A stretch of DNA of 64,000 nucleotides from Pseudovibrio sp. JCM 19062 (GCA_001310715.1 BAXV01000005.1:62001-126000), one strand, 5' to 3'. Positions 1 through 9,922 are shown, counted from the stretch's first letter. Notes: generated from the letters alone by a model not told the origin. Numbers and translations are program-made.

Positions 1-26
1 GCTGGCCCACACTTTGGAAGTAATAG

Positions 27-336
27 CTATCTTGACTTCCCCCTCCCAATAATACCGGCGCTGGAGAGCGAAAATAATAATTGAAATATCCTTTTACCTT
101 TATATCCCTGCTTGGAACCCCCAAAAAAACAAGTCTTATAAAGATAAATGTAGAGCACCTTACCATACTCGCAGTTCTGAAAGGTAGAGCCAGAAAAATC
201 CAGAACCGCGTTGGATAATCTCATACGAACAACATCCGACCGCTTGACCTCATCACGAGCGAGTTTTGCTGCTGAGCAATCAAGTAGGATTACAGCGACC
301 ACAAGCAAAACCACAAACCAAAAAAACGCGCTTCAT
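27..336 (-). CDS. possible small membrane or secreted protein, frameshifted
   Basis: I do not recognise this protein. An ATG at 336 begins MKRVF, and after one shift in a run of seven T (on the minus strand) a hydrophobic stretch of about 13 residues follows (FVVLLVVAVILLD), then a polar region with FSGSTFQNC, ending in a basic tail. This looks like a signal peptide or single membrane anchor on a protein of about 100 residues. No strong Shine-Dalgarno sequence is visible and the region is AT-rich. It could be a chance reading frame. Confidence 0.3.
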
Positions 337-737
337 ATTAATCCATAAAGTAACAGTGGTGCAGCCAGAACCTAGCGTTGCTCAAAGACCCAAAAGGGAA
401 ATGGGTCTTCGATCCCCTTTGATAGTCTGGCTTCATATCTACAAGCGAAATACCGAGATAACATTCATTAGTTGGCAATAATATACAGTGGAGTTGCAGG
501 TATAAAAAAATTATAATTACTTTTCAGTTCACTATAAATTCCATTGACTAAATGAGTGTTATTCAGTCATCAGCACGGATGGCGGTTGAACCAGATCCAA
601 TCCATTCGATTTCTCCGAGCTCGTCGCAGAACTCGAAGTACACCATAATAAAAGCACATGCATTTGCCCTGTGGCTCCACTTCGCCCCTTTTCACGTTTA
701 GAGCCTGCTGCGTTCATCTGACTTCACGCACCACGCT
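337..737. other. no recognisable gene
   Basis: About 400 bases without a convincing gene. A short coding-like stretch on the minus strand near 560-650 (MVYFEFCDELGEIEW, ending at a TGA) could be a leftover of a former gene, but it is too short to identify. Confidence 0.3.
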
Positions 738-1534
738 CTAGCGTTTGTAGATGATCGGGAACCAATCTTCGCGCAGGACCTGTCCGGGTTTCATGTCATG
801 ACCCGGAAATGGAGGTGATGTGCGGCCCGGGCGTTCGATGTAGCGGGCATCATCGCCCAGCAAACGCAGGGAGAATGCGCGGCGTCGCTTATCGGTGGTG
901 TTGCCGCGTGCGCCATGCAGGACGTAGTAGTTGAACGCGACCGCGTCTCCCGGCTCCATCTCCCACTCACGGATCGGCATACCCTCTGCGTCCGGATCAG
1001 GGACGGGCATGTATCGTCGCTATCCGCGTAGAAGTTTTGCTCGGAAAGCCAGCGGGTTGGGAGCACGGGCTTTTCCCAAAGGTGTGATCCGGCAACGCAG
1101 CGCAAGGTGGCATCTGTTACAGGGTCCATGGGCGACCAGAAGCTGACAGTCTGCTTGCCCTCAACGAAGTAGTAGGGGCCATCCTGATGCCATGGTGTGG
1201 CTTTGTTGGTTCCCGGTTCTTTGACCAGCACGTGGTCGTGGAACATCTGAACGGTTTGGGACTGCATCAGATCGGCTGCTGCCTCGGCGACCGATGAGCT
1301 GTTCACCACCTCAACAAATTCCGGAATGCGCTGCCAGTTGCAGTAATCATCGAAAAAGCGACCGCCCTCGCCTTCCTTCAGGTTTTCCGCCGCGTATTCA
1401 CCCGGCTCCGCCATGTTTCGCTCAATCCCAGCCCTAATCTGATCGATGTGATCCTTGAAGAGGCCTTTGATCAGAACGACACCATCACGTTGATAGCTGT
1501 CGATATGGTCCTGAGTGATAAGTGACGATGTCAT
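738..1534 (-). CDS. phytanoyl-CoA dioxygenase family protein (PhyH), frameshifted
   Basis: Probable Fe(II)/2-oxoglutarate-dependent oxygenase of the PhyH family; the substrate cannot be told from sequence. The start (MTSSLITQDH) is at 1534, preceded by GGGAGG. The iron-binding His-x-Asp is in TPWHQDGPYY, and the distal His and the 2-oxoglutarate-binding Arg fit HGARGN and RRRAFSLRLLGDD. The frame changes near 1012: the N-terminal part runs to NFYADSDD and the C-terminal part resumes at MPVPDPDAEG. The rejoined protein is about 265 residues, normal for the family. Small-molecule enzymes of this family act on lipids, compatible solutes or secondary metabolites. It has no operon partner. Confidence 0.8.
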
Positions 1535-1624
1535 GGTCCCTCCCGTCTGTTCGCCAAGCAGACAGTCTGGACCGAGTTCTATCCGGGATAAATACAACTT
1601 ATGCTGGGAGGCATTGAGATTTGC

Positions 1625-2514
1625 TCAGGCAACTGTTGCGAAGGGCTGACCGACCTTGACCAGCGTTTCCTTGCCCGCTGCACTGTTGGCAACAAGGTCT
1701 TCGCTGAAGTTCACCGTTCCCGGCTCAAACACGACGACAACGGTAGAGCCACCAAACTTGAAGTAGCCTTTCTCGTCCATCTTTGCGACATGCCCAGAGG
1801 TTTTGGTGTTTACGATACTGCCCACCCCAAAAGCGCCCACTTCCACGTAGCACATGGTGCCAGCATTCTCGGTTTTGATGAGGGTGTAGCTGCGTTTGTT
1901 TTCGCCAAACACATCGGGTCCGGCACCCAGTGCGATCGGGCTTACGGAGTGATAGGCGCCCGGAATGTCGTTTGCATCAACGATCTCGCCAGCGCATGGG
2001 AAGTGGTAGCGGTGATAGTCTGCCGGACACAGACGCACGATTGCCAGCGCGCCGCCGATGTAGCGATCCGCAATATCAGGCAGCATTTTGCGGATGGAGA
2101 ACGGGTGGCCTTTAACTGGGACGAAGGTGTCTTCATCCAACTGCGGAAACACCAGCACGCGGCCATCTGCGGGCTGACGATGGTTTCTGCACTGTCGTCA
2201 TACGGGCGGGTGCCGTCCTTCAGGTGGCGGTAGAAGAACTCGTTGAAGGAGGCAAAGCTGGTTTGCGGGTCTGCGAACTCGGAGGTGTCGATGCTCAGCT
2301 CGTCAATGGTCTTCTGGATTTGACCTTTAGAAAGCGAGCTGTCGAAGAACCATCATGGCCTTGCTGAGAAAGCAGAGCGGAACATCAGTTTTTCGATCAG
2401 GCCGGAGCTGGAGTCCTGATAGGCCCAGCGAACCCACTTCTCCCCCAGAATCGTTTCTTCAAACTCTCTGCCGGTTTCACGGTCGATAACGATAACGGGT
2501 TGTTTTTGAGACAT
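1625..2514 (-). CDS. psd: phosphatidylserine decarboxylase, frameshifted
   Basis: Converts phosphatidylserine to phosphatidylethanolamine at the membrane as a pyruvoyl enzyme. The start is the ATG at 2514 (MSQKQPVIVIDRETG). Landmarks after rejoining frames are SFASFNEFFYRHLKDGTRP, then IVSPADGRVLVF near 2165, then YHRYHFPCAGEI, then the self-cleavage site GGST (FKFGGSTVVVVF) close to the C terminus, where Ser becomes the pyruvoyl group. At least two one-base shifts break it: one near 2360 and one near 2180, where a single G seems missing in CCCGCAG. Rejoined length is about 296 residues. The N-terminal extension resembles the longer type II enzymes. Function is confident; whether this copy is intact depends on the shifts being errors. 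Confidence 0.85.
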
Positions 2515-2802
2515 CTGGCAGCCTTATTCGCGAATGACGTGGCTTTACTAGGTGAGTTACCCGGAGAAGGCAAGCCAAACAGCCCGCAACCGTCATGGAC
2601 CTTCGTGCGGGCGGTACAGGCGTTCAAGGCCCCGTTGCAGAAGCTGCGAATCCCAGTAAAACACTGGGGTTTCTTCCTACAAAGGAGCAAAAGTCCTTGG
2701 TGTTTCAGCGTTTGTTGCAATCTGTGTTTGAATAGGTTTTGCAATATTTGTTTGCAATCCTGCGCCGACACGATGCCTTTTAGTTCGGGATTGGAACGCA
2801 GA

Positions 2803-3189
2803 ATGAAACGCATGTTTACAGTAGGCGTGAGCCTGATTGCACTTGTTGGTCTGGTTGGATGTCAGACAGTCACACCCGGTCAGGGTCGTCTTGGTGGCAG
2901 GAATGTGGAGTTTCAGGTAACCGAGGGTTTCTTTGGTGGTGGAGCCGCAGAGACAACAGCAACATTGCCTAATGGCGAAGTGTACACTGGAAAGATGATT
3001 ACAGCCAAATCCGTGACAACCAACGTTGGAGAAGACGACTTCGGTGGATTCGGGTTTGATGATTTTGACGACTTTGATGACTTTGGCGGGTTTGAAGGTG
3101 GACCATTATTGGTCTCCACCTACTCAACCACCTATAGCCCTACGCTCGTGGCGTTCTGTTCAGCGGCGACCGGACCATGCGCTGTGTGA
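2803..3189 (+). CDS. small putative lipoprotein with Asp-Asp-Phe repeats
   Basis: Unknown function. The 128-residue product starts MKRMFTVGVSLIALVGLVGC: a short basic N terminus, a hydrophobic segment and a lipobox-like LVGC, so it is probably exported, cut before Cys20 and lipidated. The mature part has a motif like TLPNGEVYTGKM, seen in several alphaproteobacterial envelope proteins. It also has a low-complexity Gly/Asp/Phe tract (GFGFDDFDDFDDFGGF, about residues 83-100) and a C-terminal FCSAATGPC with two Cys. A longer frame opens upstream at 2500, but the signal peptide marks 2803 as the start. It is divergent from psd. Confidence 0.7.
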   Translation: MKRMFTVGVSLIALVGLVGCQTVTPGQGRLGGRNVEFQVTEGFFGGGAAETTATLPNGEVYTGKMITAKSVTTNVGEDDFGGFGFDDFDDFDDFGGFEGGPLLVSTYSTTYSPTLVAFCSAATGPCAV

Positions 3190-3315
3190 TAACACTTGCT
3201 AATCCTCCGGCAGGCTTTTCAGCAGGCGGTACGGGGCAGTGTAGGCTCTCTGGTGGTGGCAGCTTCCCTGTCCAGTTCTAGAGCGCACCTTTTCTCTGAA
3301 TACGCAGATCAATTT

Positions 3316-3352
3316 GCCCCTGACCGCCAGTCGGCTCAGGGGCTTCTTGTTG
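3316..3352 (+). terminator. Rho-independent terminator candidate
   Basis: GCCCCTGA (3316-3323) pairs with TCAGGGGC (3336-3343), followed by TTCTTGTTGT. It lies about 125 bases after the lipoprotein gene and could end its transcript. Confidence 0.55.
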
Positions 3353-3406
3353 TAAGGTCGCTGCTTTTAACGGTTCAGAAGTGTAGCGCCTCTTCGGCCT
3401 GCCCCC

Positions 3407-3864
3407 TTACTCTACCCTCTGCGGCATGCCTTTGCCGTTGTTCCACCAGCGGTTGGGGTTGGTGCTGTTGGATTGTAGGCGGCGCGGCTGGCCCAGTCTT
3501 CACGCAGGAAGATGACGGGTTCTTCGTAGTGATGGACCTGTATGATTGCATCCATGACTTTTTCGAGCACCTTAAGGTCGCGCTCAATGGAGATTTTGAG
3601 CTCCACCATGGGGTAGGTTTCGGTCATGCCCGCCTTGAAACCTTCAATATGGGTTGTGGTGGTGGAGTTGGGTTCGGGTTGAGCTGTTTCTTTGCCGACC
3701 GCGGAGATGCTTGCGTTGCGCTGGTAGCGGCCAAAGCTGAGTGGATGCACTTGCATCACGGCATCCAATATGCGGTCGGTGTCTTCTGGCAGGGTTTGGA
3801 TTTCGATGGTCCAGACAGGCTCAAAACGCCCTGACTTTGCCTTGTATGTTGATAGATCGCTCAA
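3407..3864 (-). CDS. NIF3/YqfO-like domain protein, frameshifted at C terminus
   Basis: A stand-alone domain resembling the CutA-like insert of NIF3/YqfO proteins. The cues are WTIEIQTLPEDTDRILDAV, then HPLSFGRYQRNASIS, then VELKISIERDLKVLEKVMDAI with the typical YEEP (HHYEEPVIFL). Start is a TTG at 3864 with GGGAGAG upstream. The in-frame ending is Pro/Thr-rich and implausible. A one-base shift near 3450 instead gives NPNRWWNNGKGMPQRVE and a stop at 3407, which matches the usual DNNPNRWW-type ending. The biochemical role of the family is not established. It sits directly after a small membrane protein gene, with a 12-base gap. Confidence 0.7.
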
Positions 3865-3876
3865 TAATCTCTCCCG

Positions 3877-4065
3877 TCACTTTAGTTTCTTTCCATTCCC
3901 GCGAAACGTCCCATAAAGGCCTATGATGCCGACTGCGCAGATGAACGCGCCGGCAACGACATTGAACAGCGTGCCTTGATAAAAGGCGGTGTAGGCGAAA
4001 TAGGCGCCGTAGATGCTGAGGAAGCAGGTGATCAACACATACAAGACTTTACGGAAATTGCGCAT
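3877..4065 (-). CDS. small two-helix membrane protein
   Basis: A 62-residue hypothetical protein starting MRNFRKVLYVLITCF. Two hydrophobic segments (about residues 7-25 and 33-53) separated by a short loop are visible, with a basic tail (RGNGKKLK), suggesting an inner-membrane hairpin. It is transcribed in the same direction as the NIF3-like gene 12 bases downstream, so the two are probably co-transcribed. I do not recognise a family. Confidence 0.55.
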   Translation of the reverse strand: MRNFRKVLYVLITCFLSIYGAYFAYTAFYQGTLFNVVAGAFICAVGIIGLYGTFRGNGKKLK

Positions 4066-4205
4066 GGTGTGGCCTCGCGGGTTGGCAGGAAGCTGGGTGG
4101 AGCCTAGCAGATTCTAACTCTCCCATTGCGCTTGTTGTTGCCTCTTACACTGCTTAGTGTGGTGCCCGTATTTCTTCAATTCTATTTGTAAAATTTGGGT
4201 ACCAC

Positions 4206-4990
4206 ATGTCGGTAGATGTTTCTCAGCAATACAAGACCAGCTCAAACCTCAAAGCACGGGCAAACCTGCATCGGCGGTATGCGACTACGAGTTGGTTTGC
4301 GTGGTCTGGCGAGCGTATGGGGTTTCGCGAGGGCTGCGCGGTTGCTGATATCGGTTGCGGTGCGGGGTGGTTCTGGACTGCCAATCAGCATCAGTTGCCG
4401 GATGGGATGGAGGTTTCGCTCGTTGATCAGTCCGAGCAGATGGTGGCTGAGGCAAAAGCGGCGCTGAGCGAACTGTCTGCTGTTAAGCAGGTCGCAGGTT
4501 ATGTGAAGCAAGCCGAAGCGCTGCCGTTTGAGGATGCTTCGTTTGATGTGGTGATGGCAATGCATATGGTCTACCACCTCACCGATCCGGACCAGGCACT
4601 GGATGAGATGCGGCGTATTTTAAAACCGGGTGGGCGACTGGTTATTTCGCTTAACAGCGCAGCCAATCTTAAGCAGGTTTATGAGTTGAACAGCCGCGTG
4701 TTTGATGTGGCGCCTATGGACCCTTCTGTCGTGATGGCACCACCGGAAGAAGTTGAGGCACGGCTTGCGCGGCGCTTCCGGTCAGTGAGCAAGCTGACCT
4801 ATCAAGACACCTATGCCATTGATGATGTGGAGACTGTGTTTGCAACGCTGACCTCCTACCCTCCCGGCAATGAGGCAACCGATGCTCAGCGAGAGCAGCT
4901 AAGGGCGGAGATTACCAAACGCTTGGCGAGCACAACGGCGTTATGCCTACACCCCATGAGGTACTTATGCTGATTGCTGCAAAAAGATAG
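4206..4990 (+). CDS. class I SAM-dependent methyltransferase
   Basis: Soluble Rossmann-fold methyltransferase of unknown substrate. SAM-binding motif I is VADIGCGAGW (about residues 47-56), the acidic residue after strand 2 is in SLVDQSEQM, and motif IV is FDVVMAMHMVYHL with the following LKPGGRLVISL. The frame as given ends at 4973 in an odd tail. A single missing base near 4935 would give NGVMPTPHEVLMLIAAK and a stop at 4988-4990, which fits the family better. Length is then about 261 residues. It borders the Zorya operon but is more GC-rich and is probably not part of it. Confidence 0.8.
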
Positions 4991-5040
4991 CAAAGACATA
5001 ATATATAAAATTATATAATATTTATTGTGTATTAGGCATA

Positions 5041-5061
5041 TTTGATAGTTTAACAATCAAA
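5041..5061. promoter_or_regulatory. inverted repeat upstream of zorA
   Basis: TTTGAT (5041-5046) and ATCAAA (5056-5061) form an inverted repeat with a 9-base spacer, in a very AT-rich 115-base intergenic stretch that must hold the zorA promoter. It resembles half of an Fnr/Crp-type box, but the spacing is not canonical. It could be a repressor or activator site, or chance in AT-rich DNA. Confidence 0.25.
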
Positions 5062-5106
5062 TCGCACTATTAATGTGTCCCGCGTATAAAGTATCGCGAG
5101 ATCCCA

Positions 5107-6559
5107 ATGTTCTATCATGAAACGTTTCAAAAACTGTATCATAGTACAATTTCTGACCCAGTAGCTATATCCTTCATTATACTGATAACACTCACTTTTC
5201 TTCTTAGTTTCTGGGGTAGTTTTGCTAAGATACCAATCTTTTCCAAGTTGTCACGGATTGCCCCAAGTCTGCTCACAACTATCGGTATCTTCGGAACATT
5301 CTTTGGTATTACACTTGGCTTGGCGGACTTTGATGTATCAAATATCGATGAGTCAGTGCCAGAACTCCTCGCCGGAATGAAGGTTGCTTTCATAACCAGT
5401 ATTGCAGGTATCTTCACTTCGATGCTGCTTAAAGGCTTCCAAAACCATTTTTCAAAGGGCGAGCCGGTAGCGCAGGTTGGACCGGAAGAAATTTACTCGC
5501 TGTTACAACGCATTGAAGTTACCGGAAGAGAAAACTCCGAGATGCTTCATGAAAACCTTTCAGACATTAGAAAGGTCATTTCATCTGACGGTGAGAGTAG
5601 CTTGCTCACACAATTGCAAAAGCTTAGGTCCGAAGCGAAAGACGGGCAGAACGAGCTTATAAGTGAATTCAAGAATTTTGCGAAACACATGACTGAGAAT
5701 AATCAGAAAGCGATTATTGAAGCGCTTCAGGAAGTTATTCGCGATTTCAATAATAATCTGACTGAACAATTTGGTGATAACTTTAGACAACTCAATGCGG
5801 CTGTAGAAAAGCTTGTAGTCTGGCAAGAAAATTATAAAGATCACATTGAAAAATCTGAAGAGCGCATCAAAGCAACTTTATCCTCTCTTGAGGCAGCCTT
5901 ATCTGCTGTGCAAAGTTGTTCCGAAATGCTCGCAATAATCCGCGAACATACAGAAGCAATTCCAGCTGCTATCCAACCACTCCCAGAACTCACAGGCTCT
6001 CTTAACTCCCAGATCTCAGTTATGGAGCAACACATGGAAACACTTGCGGGATTGCGAGACAAAGCAGTGACTGCTTTCCCAGTTATTGAAAATAACCTAG
6101 AGCTAATTACTACTAAATTGGGTGAGCATGTCGCAGAGGCAATTCAGCGCAGCTCAGAGAGCTGACGCGGCACACTGAGAGTTATAAAACTCTGGAGGAG
6201 GGCTTTGAAGGGCTTCAGCGTCAAGCTTCCAATGCGCAACAGGAGTTTAACGCACAGCTCTCAACCACTCTTACAATGTTAATGCACAAGTTATCGAAGG
6301 AGTTAAGAGGCACGGCGATCTCATCGAAAGCAATGCAAAGGCTGCACAAAAGACAATTCAAGATTCGTGGTCTAAAACGGATGCCGAGTTAGAGAAGCAA
6401 ATGCATATGTTTGATAAGCAAATGTCTCAGGAACTTGAAAGAGCCATTGAACAGCTTGGTACTCGTCTGGCGTCACTCTCCGAGAAATTTGTTCAGGACT
6501 ATGAGCCGCTCACTCGCGAATTGCATAGGCTTGTTAATATAACCCGAGAAGTCGCATGA
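5107..6559 (+). CDS. zorA: ZorA, MotA/ExbB-like ion channel of Zorya anti-phage system, frameshifted
   Basis: Inner-membrane MotA/TolQ/ExbB-like subunit of the Zorya defence system. In this family ZorA forms a pentamer around a ZorB dimer and drives an ion-powered rotary complex. Three membrane segments are visible at about residues 18-38, 50-72 and 88-107 (LLTTIGIFGTFFGITLGL, MKVAFITSIAGIFTSMLL). A long polar coiled-coil tail follows, rich in Gln, Glu and Asn. The frame breaks near 6163 and near 6275. Rejoining gives ELTRHTESYKTLEEGF, then NVNAQVIEGVKRHGD, then SEKFVQDYEPLTREL and a stop at 6557-6559, about 484 residues. The stop overlaps the zorB start (ATGA), indicating translational coupling. 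Base composition is AT-richer than the neighbours, consistent with horizontal gain. Confidence 0.88.
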
Positions 6560-7301
6560 GGCACATATTGGGCTCCTCTCCAGCACCTGAAGATAGTGAG
6601 TGGGTTTCGGTTTCAGACCTTATGGCTGGATTGATGGTCATTCTCCTTTTTATCGCGGTTGTTTATCTTCGCCCCCTAGTGGAGGCAAAAGAGCGGGCAA
6701 TTCAAGATAAAGAAATACTCACCAATACACAGGATGCTATCAAACAAATTGTAGTAGCATGGCATGACTACGAAGTGAGCATTTATGAAGCCCTAGAGGC
6801 CGAATTTAAAGGTGATCTTGAAAAGTGGAATGCAGAACTGGACCAGGAAACATTAACACTCCGTTTCAAAGCTCCGGAAGTTCTCTTTAGATCAAATGAG
6901 GCTAGCTTAAGACCCGAGTTCAAACGCATTCTTGCTGATTTTTCCCACGCTATATGACTGTCCTGAATAAGTTTCAAGATATGATTGAAGAGATCCGCAT
7001 TGAGGGCCATACCTCTTCAGAGTGGGGACGCGGCACTCCTGAGAATGAAGCATACTTCAATAACATGGCATTATCACAAGAGCGTACAAGGGCAGTACTT
7101 AAATTCGCCATCATGCTTGATGCGGTACAGCCTTTCAGGGAATGGGTTTTTAAGAACGTCACGGCCAATGGCTTATCATCTAGTCATACTATCCGAACTA
7201 GAAACGGTTCTGAAAATGCCCGCGCATCAAGAAGAGTAGAGTTTCGCGTACGCACCACTACAAAAGACCAGATCATCAAAGTAATTGAAACAATTCAATG
7301 A
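6556..7301 (+). CDS. zorB: ZorB, MotB/OmpA-like stator protein of Zorya system, frameshifted
   Basis: Partner of ZorA: one N-terminal membrane helix and a periplasmic OmpA/MotB-like peptidoglycan-binding domain. The helix is preceded by the family hallmark SDLMAGLMVILLF (about residues 20-32), whose Asp corresponds to the ion-carrying residue of MotB. The OmpA-like part has LFRSNEASLRPEF, IEGHTSSEWG, NNMALSQERTRAVLKF and NARASRRVEFRV. A one-base loss in the TTTT run at 6940-6943 breaks the frame; restoring it gives ADFFPRYMTVLNKFQDM. Rejoined length is about 248 residues. It overlaps zorA upstream and the HNH gene downstream by ATGA. Confidence 0.88.
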
Positions 7302-8150
7302 AGCTGAACATCAACTTTCAAGATCTTGACAGACTAATCTCTCAAATGGGCGCTCCGTTGGCTAAATGGCGAACACAGAGAGTGCAATTGTCCGAGCGAG
7401 AAATCTTGCGCCAAGAGCTGGAGGCCGGCAAAGAAGTTTCGATGGATGAAATCGGCTCTCTGGGGGGACTGCTCGAACATGAAGGCGAGCAGATCCTCAT
7501 CTACATTAAAGCTTCTGGTAAAGATAAATATACCCTGCTAAATGACCCAAAGGATTGCCCGAAGTTTCATTTTGCAGAGTGCTCTACAATCAGGAACCAG
7601 CGGAAGAAAAAAAAGAATTGAAAAATACCATGCTACCATTCGCATGGACGGCAAATTCGAGTGCACCTGGACTGACTATGAGAACCACAAAGAGGGCGAT
7701 GTTGAAGCAGATCTCATCGTTTGTAAGAATTGTCTAAAAGAAATTGCATGGGACGGCTATGGAACCAATTCTCAAATAGGCACCAGAAATGAAATTGCTC
7801 AAGGCTTTGACATTGCAGAATTCTTAAGAACATATGCTCCCCTCTTTCACACTAGGCCAACAAAAACATCCTCCACCCAGACTACTGCAATTTATCCTAA
7901 AGATTGGGGCAAAACCTCACGGGCACATCGTGAAAGTAGGAAATGGAAATGTGAGGATTGCGGAGTAGACCTCTCTCAAAAAGAACATCGTAAACTGCTT
8001 CATACTCATCACATTTCTGGAGACCTTAGTAATAGCTCCTCTTTAAACCTACAGGCTTTGTGTGTTCTTTGCCATTCGGAGCAACCTAGTCACGGGCATA
8101 TGAAGGTCTCACTCTCAGAGAGACGTCAAATCGAAGCACTGCGCCACTGA
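7298..8150 (+). CDS. zorE: ZorE, HNH endonuclease of type II Zorya, frameshifted
   Basis: Effector of the system. A third gene encoding an HNH nuclease, rather than ZorC/ZorD, defines type II Zorya. The C-terminal zinc-dependent HNH site shows CEDCGVDLS, then HTHHISGDLSNSS, then LQALCVLCHSEQ: Cys pairs bracketing the His-His-Asn type core. The N-terminal part carries FHFAECSTIRNQR and a second Cys pair (CKNCLKE). The frame breaks in the run of eight A at about 7608-7616, where NQRKKK must continue as RIEKYHATIRMDG. Rejoined length is about 284 residues. It starts inside the zorB stop (ATGA). It ends just before a convergent regulator gene, so nothing else belongs to the operon. Confidence 0.85.
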
Positions 8151-8156
8151 GCGGGT

Positions 8157-8819
8157 TTAGCGCTCTTCCTCTTCGGCCAGATAGCGTTCCAGTTTGTCTT
8201 TGCTGGCGACTTTGAGCTCGCGGCCGCGTTTCTCTGCGAGCCCCTGCTCTATCAGCTGGCTGACGGCACGGCGGTAGACGCGCTCTGAACAACCGAAACG
8301 CTCGGCTTCTTTAAAGACACGCTCAAACTGGATGGCAGGCTTGTTGCCCAGCTCGCGGAGCAACAGGTCCTTGGCGATGTTGTAGGCCAGCGGGTACATG
8401 AAGTGCGAGGTCATGCGATCCATCACTTCCTGATAGGTATCTGCCAGAGACTGGCTGAGCCAGATCCCCACATGCGGATGCTGTACCAGCAATGCTTCCA
8501 GATCTGAGTTCGGGATCACCCGTACGCTGACCGGACTGTCACAGCGAATGTCAAACTGGATGAGTTTGCCGGTGAAAAATTCCATCTCACCATACAGGCG
8601 GTCTTCAATGCTAAATCGACCATGACTGAAGCGCCGACCATTGGCCGCTGTGAAGCTGACCGTGCAGAAACCATCCTCGATCCAATAGAGGTGCTCCAGA
8701 TTCTGGCCCTGCCTGAGTAAGTATTCTCCCGACTTCATTTGGCGCCGAAGAAACGGACCAGTTTTGATCCATTCTAATACTTGCCTGTGTCCAATTTCTG
8801 CGAGAGGTTTAATTGTCAT
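8157..8819 (-). CDS. Crp/Fnr family transcriptional regulator (YeiL-like)
   Basis: A 220-residue regulator. The N-terminal cyclic-nucleotide-binding-type beta roll covers about residues 20-130 (GEYLLRQGQNLEHLYWIEDG, GEMEFFTGK). After a long dimer helix comes a C-terminal helix-turn-helix (about 168-205: AERFGCSERVYRRAVSQLIEQGLAEKRG). No Cys cluster for an iron-sulphur cluster of the Fnr kind is visible. It is divergent from the purine nucleoside phosphorylase gene 96 bases away. YeiL-like members are found beside nucleoside-use genes, so control of deoD is a reasonable inference. Confidence 0.8.
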   Translation of the reverse strand: MTIKPLAEIGHRQVLEWIKTGPFLRRQMKSGEYLLRQGQNLEHLYWIEDGFCTVSFTAANGRRFSHGRFSIEDRLYGEMEFFTGKLIQFDIRCDSPVSVRVIPNSDLEALLVQHPHVGIWLSQSLADTYQEVMDRMTSHFMYPLAYNIAKDLLLRELGNKPAIQFERVFKEAERFGCSERVYRRAVSQLIEQGLAEKRGRELKVASKDKLERYLAEEEER

Positions 8820-8915
8820 TTTTGCATTATTTAATTTAGAGATTCGGACATTTGTCCTGTTTTTGAACTGGTGAAGTTTCTAGTTTCCCCGTGCAAGCTG
8901 CATAGGGAGAATCTG

Positions 8916-9644
8916 ATGACACCGCATATCAACGCTCAGGCTGGAGACTTTGCCGAAACAGTCCTCATGCCGGGTGATCCGCTTCGTGCAAAGTATATTG
9001 CAGAAAACTATTTGCAAAATGTGCGCGAAGTTACAAACGTGCGTAATGTGCTGGGTTTTACTGGGGAATACAAGGGTAAGCCTGTCTCAGTTATGGCGCA
9101 TGGCATGGGTATGCCGTCCATTTCTATCTATGCACACGAGCTGATCAACTTTTATGGCGTAAAAAAACTGATCCGCGTCGGCAGCTGTGGTGGTGTTGAT
9201 GAAGAGCTGAAACTGCGCGACCTGATCGTCGCAACCGGTGCCAGCACCAACTCCTCCATGATCCGCGATCGCTTTGCCGGCTATGATTATGCTGCTGCTC
9301 CTGACTTTGAACTGTTGAAGGCGTGTTCCGATGCTGCTGGCGAGCTGGGTCTGTCCCCACGCTTTGGCAACATCCTTTCCGGTGACCTGTTCTACGGTTC
9401 CAACCCGGCGCTGCTACCTGCCATGCAGAAGATGGGTGTGCTGGCTGTTGAAATGGAAGCTGCTGCATTGTTTGCAATCGCTGCGGAATTCCGCGTGAAA
9501 GCGCTGTGCGTGCTGACCGTTTCCGATCACCTGATCACCGCAGAGGAAACCACCTCCGAAGAACGCCAGAACAGCTTTAACCAGATGATGGAACTGGCTC
9601 TGGAAACCGCATATGCGACAACACCTGAGATGGCTGCAGCATAA
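8916..9644 (+). CDS. deoD: purine nucleoside phosphorylase DeoD-type
   Basis: Cytosolic hexameric enzyme that splits purine (deoxy)nucleosides with phosphate to base plus (deoxy)ribose 1-phosphate. It starts [22 protein letters not shown]; the ATG at 8916 follows AGGGAGAATCTG and is preferred to an upstream in-frame start at 8871. Family signature: [18 protein letters not shown], then RVGSCGGV, then VEMEAAALF for ribose binding and SDHL with the catalytic Asp. The 242 residues match the DeoD family length and the frame is intact. It overlaps the next gene by one base. Confidence 0.92.
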   Translation: MTPHINAQAGDFAETVLMPGDPLRAKYIAENYLQNVREVTNVRNVLGFTGEYKGKPVSVMAHGMGMPSISIYAHELINFYGVKKLIRVGSCGGVDEELKLRDLIVATGASTNSSMIRDRFAGYDYAAAPDFELLKACSDAAGELGLSPRFGNILSGDLFYGSNPALLPAMQKMGVLAVEMEAAALFAIAAEFRVKALCVLTVSDHLITAEETTSEERQNSFNQMMELALETAYATTPEMAAA

Positions 9645-9885
9645 TGAATATGGAACTCGTGGGCTATCTGGCTCAATCACTGTGATGACATCTCTTTTGA
9701 TGGGCAACGTCCTGTGGCTTCGTGTGATCAACATGATCGGCTGTATCCTGTTCACCATCTATGGTGTTGCAGTTGATGCTTATCCGGTTGTCTTGCTCAA
9801 CGGCATGTGCGTGTTCATCAATATTTACCACTTGGCGAAACTGAGAAAACAACAACAACAAGCACTTATGCCATTAGAAGCGTAA
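9644..9885 (+). CDS. YgjV-like small membrane protein, frameshifted
   Basis: Small inner-membrane protein of the YgjV/inner-membrane-protein family of unknown function. The start ATG shares its A with the deoD stop (TAATG), so translation is coupled. The protein begins [13 protein letters not shown]. One base is missing near 9681 (CACTGTGATG), after which VMTSLLMGNVLWLRVINMIGCILFTIYGV follows, with the family's NxIGCxLFxIYG pattern and a C-terminal VLLNGMCVFINIYHL. About 80 residues with two or three membrane segments. A terminator follows. Confidence 0.65.
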
Positions 9886-9922
9886 GGCACTCGCCCCGTT
9901 AAGCCAAGGCTGGTGAACTGCC

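Noticed and set aside
266..481. Plus-strand 71-codon frame
   Set aside because: No ribosome site, no family resemblance, low-complexity AT-rich sequence.
2500..2802. Plus-strand frame extending upstream of the lipoprotein start
   Set aside because: It lies opposite the psd start region, and the signal peptide and lipobox place the real start at 2803.
5041..5061. True Fnr/Crp box controlling zorA
   Set aside because: Half-sites fit loosely but the 9-base spacer does not match the usual TTGAT-N4-ATCAA; kept only as an inverted repeat.
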